Source: Paractinoplanes bogorensis (GTDB lineage: Bacteria > Actinomycetota > Actinomycetes > Mycobacteriales > Micromonosporaceae). From it: 64,000 nucleotides of DNA. This document shows, piece by piece, positions 15,736-22,428 of the stretch. The translations under genes were made by a program, and so were the position numbers. Each line of letters begins with the position of its first letter. Position 1 is the stretch's first letter. The notes under the pieces were generated by a model. The model made no database searches. It was not told the DNA's origin and saw only the letters and a program-made list of their open reading frames with translations. Where the stretch lies: assembly GCF_018829635.1 (NCBI RefSeq), contig NZ_JAHKKG010000010.1:248001-312000 (forward strand), in the 5' to 3' direction.

Positions 15736-16899
15736 ATGACCGATCTTCGACCCCGCGTGACCGTGCTCGCCGGTTTCGCCCCGGCGGCCACCGACGCCGT
15801 CGCCCGCAGCCTGCTGGTCACCGATCCTTCGCTGATCCTCGTCGCGCACGACCTGACCGGCGTCCGCGACGGCGTGGTCCGCCGCACCGTCCGCACCGCG
15901 GACCGGGTGCTCGAGGAGGGAGTCACCGAGCTGGTGCACGGATGCGTGTCGTGCACCCTGCGCGAGGACGTCATCCCCACCCTGGTCCGGCTGGCCCGCC
16001 GGCATCCCGGCCGCGATCTGCTGCTGGCCCTGCCCCCGGCGATCGAGCCGGAGGCGGTCGCCACCGTGTGCGCCGCGTCCGGGGTCGACGGCGTGGTGCG
16101 GTTCGACTCCTATGTCACCGTCGTCGACGCCGAGACCCTGCTCGACGATCTGACCAGCACCGACGAACTGCACCACCGTGACCTGCACGCGGCGGAGAAC
16201 GACCACCGGGGCGTGGCCGACGTGGTCTGCCGGCAGATCGAGTTCGCCGACACGATCGTCCTGCGGAACGGCCCCGACGATCGGGTCAGCTCGCTGCTGC
16301 ACCGGCTCGCACCGTGGGCGGTCCAGGCGCCGGCCGCCGAGCTGCTGCGGACCGGGCGACACGACCCCGTCGTACCGGGAATGCCTGGACGTGCTCTGGA
16401 GGGTTACCCGATCGGAATCGACGACGCGGCCGGCGCGATGCTCTTCCACAGTCGGCGCCCGTTCCATCCGCAGCGCCTGCACGACGCGCTGGACGACCTG
16501 ACCGCCGAGGCCCTGCGCGGCCGCGGCCAACTGTGGATCGCCTCGCAGCCCGACGTGGCCGTGGCCTGGGAATCCTCCGGGGGCGGGCTGATGCTCGGCA
16601 ACCTCGGTCTCTGGCTGGCCGCGCTGCCCACCGAACGCTGGGACGAGGCGAGCGACATGCGCCGGCTCGCCGCCGACGCCCAGTGGGATGCCTACTACGG
16701 CGACCGCGCCACCGCACTGTCCTTCGTCGGCTTCGACCTCGATGTCGACCGGATGACCGCACTGCTGCGGAGCTGCCTGCTCACCGACGCCGAACTCGCT
16801 GAGGGCACCGATCAGTGGCGCACGCTGCCCGACCCGTTCGACGGCTTCTTCCCGCTCGACGACGAGCGAATTCCCCAGATCAAAGGAGTACGACCATGA
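15736..16899 (+). CDS. CobW/ZNG1-like zinc-regulated protein with degenerate GTPase motifs
   Basis: A 387-residue protein of the COG0523 (CobW) family, whose members deliver metals using GTP. The internal metal motif is present as HGCVSCTLRED (CxxC, standard CxCC reduced). But the Walker A loop, normally GxxGxGKT, reads VTVLAGFAPAATDAV with no Lys/Thr, the switch ExxG region reads LPPAIEPEA, and the NKxD guanine motif reads RNGPDD. The C-terminal CobW domain (about 230-385) looks normal. So GTP binding is probably lost. It is read rightward from the Zur box and overlaps rpmE2 by ATGA. Confidence 0.85.
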   Translation: MTDLRPRVTVLAGFAPAATDAVARSLLVTDPSLILVAHDLTGVRDGVVRRTVRTADRVLEEGVTELVHGCVSCTLREDVIPTLVRLARRHPGRDLLLALPPAIEPEAVATVCAASGVDGVVRFDSYVTVVDAETLLDDLTSTDELHHRDLHAAENDHRGVADVVCRQIEFADTIVLRNGPDDRVSSLLHRLAPWAVQAPAAELLRTGRHDPVVPGMPGRALEGYPIGIDDAAGAMLFHSRRPFHPQRLHDALDDLTAEALRGRGQLWIASQPDVAVAWESSGGGLMLGNLGLWLAALPTERWDEASDMRRLAADAQWDAYYGDRATALSFVGFDLDVDRMTALLRSCLLTDAELAEGTDQWRTLPDPFDGFFPLDDERIPQIKGVRP

Positions 16900-17150
16900 A
16901 GAAGGAGATCCATCCGGCGTACGGCTATGTCGTGTTCCGCGACCGCAGTGCCGACTACGCGTTCCTGACCCGCTCGACCGCGACCAGCAGCAAGACCGTC
17001 GAGTGGGAGGACGGCAACACCTACCCGGTGATCGACGTCGAGATCTCCGCGGCCAGCCACCCGTTCTGGACCGGCCGCACCCGCCTGACGGACACCGCGG
17101 GCCGGGTCGAGAAGTTCCGCGCCAAGTACGCCCGAGTGCGGCGGCCTTAG
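16896..17150 (+). CDS. rpmE2: 50S ribosomal protein L31 type B (zinc-independent)
   Basis: An 84-residue L31 type B: MKKEIHPAYGYVVFRDRSADYAFLTRST, then YPVIDVEISAASHPFWTG and a basic tail. The CxxC zinc site of type A L31 is absent. The ATG at 16896 lies inside the end of the CobW-like gene and has AAAGGAG upstream. It completes the set of zinc-free paralogues (S14, L33, L28, L31) around one Zur box. No S18 paralogue, which mycobacterial versions of this locus often carry, is present. Confidence 0.95.
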   Translation: MKKEIHPAYGYVVFRDRSADYAFLTRSTATSSKTVEWEDGNTYPVIDVEISAASHPFWTGRTRLTDTAGRVEKFRAKYARVRRP

Positions 17151-17503
17151 TCGCCGGGGCGTGGCCGGGGAAGCACCGCGGAGACCTGGGGGCGGATCCG
17201 CTCGGGGGCGACATCCGCGGCGAACAACTGGGTGGCGACGTCGGCCGTGACGTTGGCGAGTTCGACGGCCACCCGCTGGTCGTCGCCGAGGTGGCAGGCG
17301 GCGGCGATCGTGCCCAGGCTGATCGGGTCGAGCCGGGTGACGTCGGCCAGGTCGATCGTCAGCCGGGCCGGGCGATCGTGCCGGATGGTCTGGACGAGCA
17401 GGTGACGCAGTTCGGTGGCGTCCTCGGTGCCGAGTCGGCCGTGCGGCTGGATGACGACCGTGCCGTCGGGCCTGGTGTCGACATCCACTCTCGTACCGGC
17501 CAT
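17147..17503 (-). CDS. STAS-domain protein (anti-sigma-factor-antagonist-like)
   Basis: A 118-residue single STAS domain protein, similar in layout to SpoIIAA/RsbV anti-anti-sigma factors: VDTRPDGTVVIQPHGRLGTEDATELRHLL, then LTIDLADVTRLDPISLGTIAAACHLG. The phosphorylatable Ser position (usually DSSG) reads LDPISLG, so Ser is kept but shifted in context. The ATG at 17503 is preceded by AAAGG; a longer in-frame version to 17590 would add an unsupported basic leader. It converges with rpmE2, sharing four bases. No partner kinase or sigma factor is adjacent. Confidence 0.8.
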   Translation of the reverse strand: MAGTRVDVDTRPDGTVVIQPHGRLGTEDATELRHLLVQTIRHDRPARLTIDLADVTRLDPISLGTIAAACHLGDDQRVAVELANVTADVATQLFAADVAPERIRPQVSAVLPRPRPGD

Positions 17504-17723
17504 CGCCTGCCTTTCGTCACCCGCTGTTGTCCGAGAAGTCAGGTTAGAAGTATTGACACGCGTGGTCGAGTGTCTCACGGAAATGTTCATCTGATAACCG
17601 GGAGGTCACGGCCGTAGCTCGCGCGAGCTACCGGAACTGTCCGCTCGATGGTGACGACGGACGGCGCCGCGATTCGTACCTTTCTCCGTAGCCGCGGCGG
17701 GCTCGCGGGTCCGGAGGGTCGTC

Positions 17724-18560
17724 ATGCGTTTCGTCATCCAGCTCGTCGCGGTCGTCGCGATCTCGTTCCTGGCCGGGCAGGCGGTGTCGGCCACCACCGG
17801 CACCGTGTGGCCGGCCCTGGCCGCGGGTCTGGCGGCGTCCGTGGTCGCGATGCTCGTCTACTACTGGTCGGTGCGGCTCACCGAGAAACGCACGGTGACC
17901 GAGGCCTCGGCCGGCACCGCGGCGTCCGGCCTGTTCCGGGGCACATTGCTGGGCACGGTTCTGTTCGCGGCCGTGATCGGCAACATCGCGGTCAACGGCG
18001 GCTACCGCGTGCTCGGTCTCAGTGACGAGCCGATCGCGGCCGTGGGGCTGATCGGGTTCATGGCGGCAGCCGCGGTCACCGAAGAGCTGCTGTACCGCGG
18101 AGTGCTCTTCCGGCACATCGAGCGTCTGATCGGCACGTGGCTCGCGCTGGCCCTGTCCGCGCTGGTGTTCGGCGCCGTCCACCTGCTCAACCCGAACGCC
18201 ACGCTGTGGGGCGCGCTCTGCGTGGCGATCGCGGGTGGCGGCATGCTGACGTCGGCCTACATCGCCACGCGCAGCCTTTGGCTGCCGATCGGGCTCCACT
18301 TCGGATGGAACTACGCGCAGTCGGCGATCTTCGGCACCGAGGTGTCTGGCAACGGCCTCAAGACCGGGATCCTCGACTCCGAGCTCAGCGGCAACACCTG
18401 GATCAGCGGCGGCGCGTTCGGTCCCGAGGCCAGCCTGTCCACGCTGATGGCCGGGATCGTCGTCACCGCGGTGTTCCTGTGGCTGGCCCGCCGCCGAGGC
18501 AACTTCCTTCCCCTCGTACGCCGTGACGAAGAAGCACCCGCGGCTAGGCTCGCCGGGTGA
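17724..18560 (+). CDS. CPBP family intramembrane metalloprotease
   Basis: A 278-residue polytopic protein with the CPBP/ABI (CAAX protease-like) motifs: EELLYRG near residue 119, FGAVH near 150 and HFGWN near 193. These are the expected Glu/His catalytic residues in membrane helices. Bacterial members are linked to processing of small peptides, bacteriocin self-immunity or envelope signalling. Its stop overlaps the GTG of the downstream histidine kinase (GTGA), so it belongs to the kinase/regulator operon and may take part in that signalling (inference). ATG preceded by GGAGG. Confidence 0.88.
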   Translation: MRFVIQLVAVVAISFLAGQAVSATTGTVWPALAAGLAASVVAMLVYYWSVRLTEKRTVTEASAGTAASGLFRGTLLGTVLFAAVIGNIAVNGGYRVLGLSDEPIAAVGLIGFMAAAAVTEELLYRGVLFRHIERLIGTWLALALSALVFGAVHLLNPNATLWGALCVAIAGGGMLTSAYIATRSLWLPIGLHFGWNYAQSAIFGTEVSGNGLKTGILDSELSGNTWISGGAFGPEASLSTLMAGIVVTAVFLWLARRRGNFLPLVRRDEEAPAARLAG

Positions 18561-19672
18561 ACGGATCGACGATGGTGGACCGGTGGCGGAGCTTCGACGT
18601 CGCCGTCCGCGATCTGCCGTTCGCGCTGCTGCTCACCGCACTGGCGCTGGTGCCCGGGTGGCATCAGCACGGCACCCGGCTCAGCGACCTGGTGCCGGAG
18701 CGGCCGTTCGACTGGATCGGCGTGCTGGCGATCGGGCTCGAGTGCCTGCCGCTGGCCGTCCGGCGGCGCTTCCCGGCGCTGAGCCTGGTGCTGGTGTCGG
18801 GCGGGTTCGCGCTCGACCAGCTGCTCGGGCTGCACACGATCGGCGGCACCGCGCTGGCGGTGTCACTGTTCAGCGCGGGCGCGCACCTGACGGCGTACCG
18901 GAAAACGGTGGTGATCGGCGCGACCGTCGCCTATCTCGCCCTGGCCGTCCGGCTCCGGCTCCCCGTGGCCGACCTGGCGCTGTTCTATGTGGTGCTGGCC
19001 GCGATGTGGGCCGTCGGGGCCGGCCTGCGGCAGAATCGCCGGATCGAGGCGCAACGCCGGGTGGCGGAGGCGGAGGCGGCCCGGACGGCCGAACGCACCC
19101 GGATCGCCCGCGAGCTGCACGACGTGGTCACCCACCACGTCACGGCGATGGTCGTGCAGACCGAGGCCGCGCGCTATCTGGCCACGGCACCCGACCGGCT
19201 CGACGAGGCGCTGGTCGCGGTCACCGACACCGGCCGGACCGCGATCACCGAGCTGCGGCATCTGCTCGATCTGCTCAATCCCGGTCACGGCGGCGAGTTG
19301 CGGGCGTTGGTCGCTCAGACGCGGCGGGCCGGGCAACCGGTGGAGCTGGTCGAGGAGGGACGTTCGGTGGCCGCGCCGGGCGGGGCCGAAGTCACCGTCT
19401 ACCGCGTCGCCCAGGAGGCTCTGACCAACGCCCTGAAGTACGACCATGGCGCCCGCACCACAGTCAGCGTGAGTTACGGCGAGCGGGCGATCGACGTCCG
19501 GATCAGCACCGACGGCAGCGGCACGAGCAGCGGGTCGCCCGGCGGCAGCGGCCGCGGGCTGGACGGGCTGCGAGAGCGCATCGGCACGCTGGGCGGCGAC
19601 TTCCGGGCCGGACCGCAGACGCCGGCCGGTTTCGAGGTCGCGGCCCGCATCCCGGTCGGGAGCGCCGCGTGA
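18557..19672 (+). CDS. NarL-type sensor histidine kinase (HisKA_3)
   Basis: A 371-residue kinase with five to six membrane helices in the first 155 residues, a coiled linker, and phosphoacceptor His188 in RELHDVVTHHV. The ATPase domain has the N box (VAQEALTNALKYD), a degenerate G1 (STDGSG), and RGLDGLRERI. It begins with a GTG overlapping the CPBP stop. Its 3' end (VGSAA, stop) is repeated near-perfectly just before the regulator gene, with about 214 bp of 24-bp repeats and two bridging mini-ORFs in between. Confidence 0.92.
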   Translation: MNGSTMVDRWRSFDVAVRDLPFALLLTALALVPGWHQHGTRLSDLVPERPFDWIGVLAIGLECLPLAVRRRFPALSLVLVSGGFALDQLLGLHTIGGTALAVSLFSAGAHLTAYRKTVVIGATVAYLALAVRLRLPVADLALFYVVLAAMWAVGAGLRQNRRIEAQRRVAEAEAARTAERTRIARELHDVVTHHVTAMVVQTEAARYLATAPDRLDEALVAVTDTGRTAITELRHLLDLLNPGHGGELRALVAQTRRAGQPVELVEEGRSVAAPGGAEVTVYRVAQEALTNALKYDHGARTTVSVSYGERAIDVRISTDGSGTSSGSPGGSGRGLDGLRERIGTLGGDFRAGPQTPAGFEVAARIPVGSAA

Positions 19673-19743
19673 CCCGGGCCGCGAGCACACCCGCAAACCG
19701 AGCCGCGAGCGCCCGCGCGAACCGAGCCGAGAGCGCCGCATGA
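19669..19743 (+). other. Bridging mini-ORF 1 of the second kinase/regulator pair (24 codons)
   Basis: A GTG at 19669 overlaps the kinase stop (GTGA); 24 codons follow, rich in NRAASARA-like units, ending in TGA at 19741-19743, which overlaps the ATG of mini-ORF 2 (ATGA). The frame stays open because the repeat unit is eight codons long. Expression is not proven. Confidence 0.45.
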
Positions 19744-19886
19744 TCCGGGCCGGGAGCACCCACGCGAACCGAGCCGCGAGCGCACCCGCAAACCGAGCCG
19801 CGAGCGCCCGCGCGAACCAAGCCGCGAGCACACCCGTAAACCGAGCCGCGAGCGCCCGCGCGAACCGAGTCGGGAGCGTCGCGTGA
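19740..19886 (+). other. Bridging mini-ORF 2 of the second kinase/regulator pair (48 codons)
   Basis: An ATG at 19740 overlaps the stop of mini-ORF 1. The peptide starts MIRAGS (compare the regulator's MIRVLV) and ends VGSVA (compare the kinase's VGSAA), with NRAASARA-type octapeptide repeats between. Its TGA at 19884-19886 overlaps the regulator's GTG (GTGA). So kinase, two mini-ORFs and regulator form a continuous chain of 4-base overlaps. Expression is not proven. Confidence 0.45.
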
Positions 19887-20536
19887 TCCGGGTGCTGGTC
19901 TGTGATGACCAGGCGATGATTCGGACCGCGTTCGCCACCATCATCGGCGCCCAGCCCGATCTCGAGGTGGTCGGCGACTGCGGCGACGGGCTGACCGCGG
20001 TCGCCGAGACCCGGCGCCTGCGGCCCGACGTGGTGGTGATGGACGTCCGGATGCCCGGCCTGGACGGCATCGAGGCGACCCGGCAACTGGCCGGGGCGGG
20101 CGTCCCCCACCCGGCCAAGGTTCTGATCGTGACGACGTTCAACGTGGACGAGTACGTCTATCGGGCGCTGCGGGCGGGGGCGAGCGGCTTCCTGCTTAAG
20201 GACGCACCCCCGGCCCACCTGCTGCACGGCATCCGGACGATCCACGGCGGCGCCGCCCTGCTGGCCCCCGAGGTGACCCGCCAGCTGGTCGGCCGGTACG
20301 CGGCCCGGATCCGCCCGGCCGACGGCGGCGTGCCGGCCGACGTGCCACTGACCGCGCGCGAGCTCGAGGTGCTGTGCCTGATCGCTGACGGACTGTCCAA
20401 TGCGGAGATCGCCGACCGGCTGGTGATCAGCCACGAGACGGTCAAGACGTACGTCTCGCGCATCCTGACCAAGCTCGGCCTGCGCGACCGGGTGCAGGCC
20501 GTGGTGTACGCCTACCGCCGCGGCCTGGTCGCCTGA
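19883..20536 (+). CDS. NarL/LuxR-type response regulator
   Basis: A 217-residue regulator: receiver with DD at 8-9, phosphoacceptor Asp54 (VVMDVRMPGLDG), Thr in VTTF and Lys in LLKDAPPAHL; LuxR helix-turn-helix with LTARELEVLCLIADGLSNAEIA and ETVKTYVSRILTKLGL. Partner of the kinase at 18557. The GTG start overlaps the stop of the second bridging mini-ORF. The 3' end runs towards a 330-bp repeat field and the convergent uppP gene. Confidence 0.93.
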   Translation: MIRVLVCDDQAMIRTAFATIIGAQPDLEVVGDCGDGLTAVAETRRLRPDVVVMDVRMPGLDGIEATRQLAGAGVPHPAKVLIVTTFNVDEYVYRALRAGASGFLLKDAPPAHLLHGIRTIHGGAALLAPEVTRQLVGRYAARIRPADGGVPADVPLTARELEVLCLIADGLSNAEIADRLVISHETVKTYVSRILTKLGLRDRVQAVVYAYRRGLVA

Positions 20537-20570
20537 CGCCCCCGCCGGCGCGACGCCCGAGCTCCGCCCT

Positions 20571-20896
20571 GGCCTACCGCAACGCCGCACGCCGCAACGC
20601 CGCACGTCGCAACGCCGCACGCCGCACGCCGCAACGTCCCACGTCGCAACGCCGCACGCCGCAACGCCGCACGTCGCAACGCCGCACGCCGCACGCCGCA
20701 CGCCGCAACGTCCCACGTCGCAACACCGCACGTCGCAACACCGCACGTCGCAACACCGCTACGCCGCAACATCGCACGCCGCAACACCGCTACGCCGCAC
20801 GCCGCGACGCCGCGACGCCGCTACGCCGCACACCGCGACGCCGCAACGCCGCAACGCCGCAACATCGCACGCCGCAACACCGCACGCCGCACGGCG
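20571..20896. repeat. Degenerate CGCCGCAACGCCGCACG-type tandem field
   Basis: The 360-bp gap between the convergent regulator and uppP genes is almost wholly a field of 7-8 bp words (CGCCGCA, ACGTCGCA, ACACCGCA) in mixed order, forming higher-order units of about 15-30 bp. It ends directly at the uppP stop codon. There is no spacer structure, no conserved reading frame of substance and no clear terminator hairpin, though the many GC-rich words could form structure in RNA. Nothing else is seen in the gap. Confidence 0.85.
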
Positions 20897-21817
20897 TTAC
20901 GCGGTGAGGCTGACGGCGATGCCGCCGAGACCCGCGAGCACGCAGTAGATCGCGAACGGCGTGAGCGTCCGCGTCTCGAAGTAGCGGGTGAGGAAGCGCA
21001 ACGACACGTACGCGGCCAGCCCGGCCACCAAGCTGCCGGCCAGCACCGGTCCGAGGATGCCGTGCCCGGCCGGACCGGCCAGCTCGGGCAGCTTGAGCAC
21101 GCCGGCCGCGGCGATCACCGGGGTGGCCAGCAGGAAGGCGAACCGGGCAGCGTCCTCGTGGGACAGCCCCCGCACCAGGCCGGCCCCGATCGCGGCGCCC
21201 GAGCGGCTCACGCCGGGCAGCAGCGCGAGGATCTGTGCCGAGCCGATCAGCAGCACCTGGCGCCAGCTCTGGGTGGCGATCCGGCGGTCGGGGTCGTCGG
21301 CCGTCGTGCTCGCGTAGACACCGCCCGCACCCACCGGCACGGGCACTGCCCGGCGCCGGCTCCGCAGCCGTTCGACCGTGGCCAGCAGCACGCCGTTGAG
21401 GATGAGGAACAGCGACACGGGGAGGGGACGCCCGAACATCGTCCGGACGGTGTGTTCCAGGGCCAGGCCGACCAGCCCGACCGGGATCGTGGCCACGATC
21501 AGCAGCCAGGCCAGCCGTTGGTCGGGTTCGGTGATGGAGCGCTGCCGCACCGAGCTGACGAACCCGCGGACGATCCGGACCCAGTCGGCCCGGTAGAACC
21601 AGACCAGCGCGACCGCCGTGGCGACGTGCACCGCCACCAGGAAGGCCAGGTAGGGCGACTGGTCGGCGCTCATGTTGAGGTCCTGGGCCCAGCGACCACC
21701 GATCACCGCCGGGAGCAGCACGCTGTGCCCGAGGCTCGACACCGGGAAGAGCTCGGTGACGCCTTGCAGGAGCCCGATGACGATCGCCTCGGGATAGGTC
21801 AGGGTTGCGAGAGCCAT
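20897..21817 (-). CDS. uppP: Undecaprenyl-diphosphatase (UppP/BacA family)
   Basis: A 306-residue membrane phosphatase that dephosphorylates undecaprenyl (or decaprenyl) diphosphate so the carrier can be reused for wall synthesis. The catalytic QGVTELFPVSSLGH segment is near residue 17 (canonical EGxTEFLPVSSxGH; here Q replaces the first acidic residue and Leu the SSxGH Ser/Thr). The second motif LLPGVSRSGAAI is near residue 205. Seven to eight helices. The ATG at 21817 matches the family start; an upstream in-frame Met would add 22 arginine-rich residues. The 3' end abuts a repeat field. Confidence 0.9.
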   Translation of the reverse strand: MALATLTYPEAIVIGLLQGVTELFPVSSLGHSVLLPAVIGGRWAQDLNMSADQSPYLAFLVAVHVATAVALVWFYRADWVRIVRGFVSSVRQRSITEPDQRLAWLLIVATIPVGLVGLALEHTVRTMFGRPLPVSLFLILNGVLLATVERLRSRRRAVPVPVGAGGVYASTTADDPDRRIATQSWRQVLLIGSAQILALLPGVSRSGAAIGAGLVRGLSHEDAARFAFLLATPVIAAAGVLKLPELAGPAGHGILGPVLAGSLVAGLAAYVSLRFLTRYFETRTLTPFAIYCVLAGLGGIAVSLTA

Positions 21818-21975
21818 GGCCGCGGATCCTGACCGCCCGGACCTGAGCGTTCCCTGAAGACCGGCCGGTCGGGCGGCCCGCAAAGATCGCCACCTGCCCG
21901 CCGGGCGCGATTCACCGGGCTGTCATCCTCGGCCCGTTAATCTCGATGACGTTCAACTACAACCTGTAGGAACTG

Positions 21976-22428
21976 ATGACGACCGAGACACGGCCCGACC
22001 GCCACATCGGCGAGTGGAGTGACCGCCTGCCCGCGCCCCTACGCCGGTTCGTCTCGCGCGAGCTGATCGGGTTCGCCATACTCAGCGCCGGCACGTTCGC
22101 CTTCGACCTGGCCCTGCTGTGGCTGATCCGGCACACCACCCCGCTGCCGGTGCCGGCCGCCGTCTCGGTCGCCTATATCGCCGCGGTCGGCCTGAACTAC
22201 CTGCTCAACCGCACCTTTAATTTCCGCTCGCACGCGCCGATGGGCCGGGAGTCGCTCCGGTACGCGGTGGTGGCCGCCGCCGACTACCTGTTGACCGTCG
22301 GCCTGACCTCGGGCCTGTCGGCGATCGGCGTCGAGTTCTGGACGTCCCGCCTCGCCTCGGCGGTCGCCGTCGCGCTGCTGGTCTACGTGGCGGCCCGCTG
22401 GTTCGTGTTCCCCAAGTCGGCGAACTGA
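21976..22428 (+). CDS. GtrA family membrane protein
   Basis: A 150-residue, four-helix protein of the GtrA/DPMS family, which moves polyprenyl-linked sugars across the membrane or partners glycosyltransferases. Signatures: FVSRELIGFAILSAGTFAFDLALLWLI, AAVGLNYLLNRTFNF, and an ending in AARWFVF. ATG preceded by AGGA at 21967. The last 46 bases overlap the end of the GGDEF-EAL gene on the other strand. No glycosyltransferase partner lies directly beside it; the envelope operon is about 14 kb away. Confidence 0.88.
   Translation: MTTETRPDRHIGEWSDRLPAPLRRFVSRELIGFAILSAGTFAFDLALLWLIRHTTPLPVPAAVSVAYIAAVGLNYLLNRTFNFRSHAPMGRESLRYAVVAAADYLLTVGLTSGLSAIGVEFWTSRLASAVAVALLVYVAARWFVFPKSAN

Larger units (their letters stand above)
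19655..19892. repeat. 24-bp tandem array splitting a kinase/regulator pair
   Basis: About nine units of 23-24 bp lie between the kinase stop and the regulator start. Three copies of a 24-bp junction segment can be read at 19655, 19726 and 19869. The first and last differ at two bases and both contain a stop/start overlap followed by CCGGG. The other units (core AACCGAGCCGCGAGCGCCCG) are decayed versions. The array therefore seems to have grown from the original kinase-stop/regulator-start junction. Confidence 0.88.

Noticed and set aside
20571..20896. Possible CRISPR array
   Set aside because: Repeats are contiguous 7-8 bp words with no unique spacers of constant length, and there are no cas genes.
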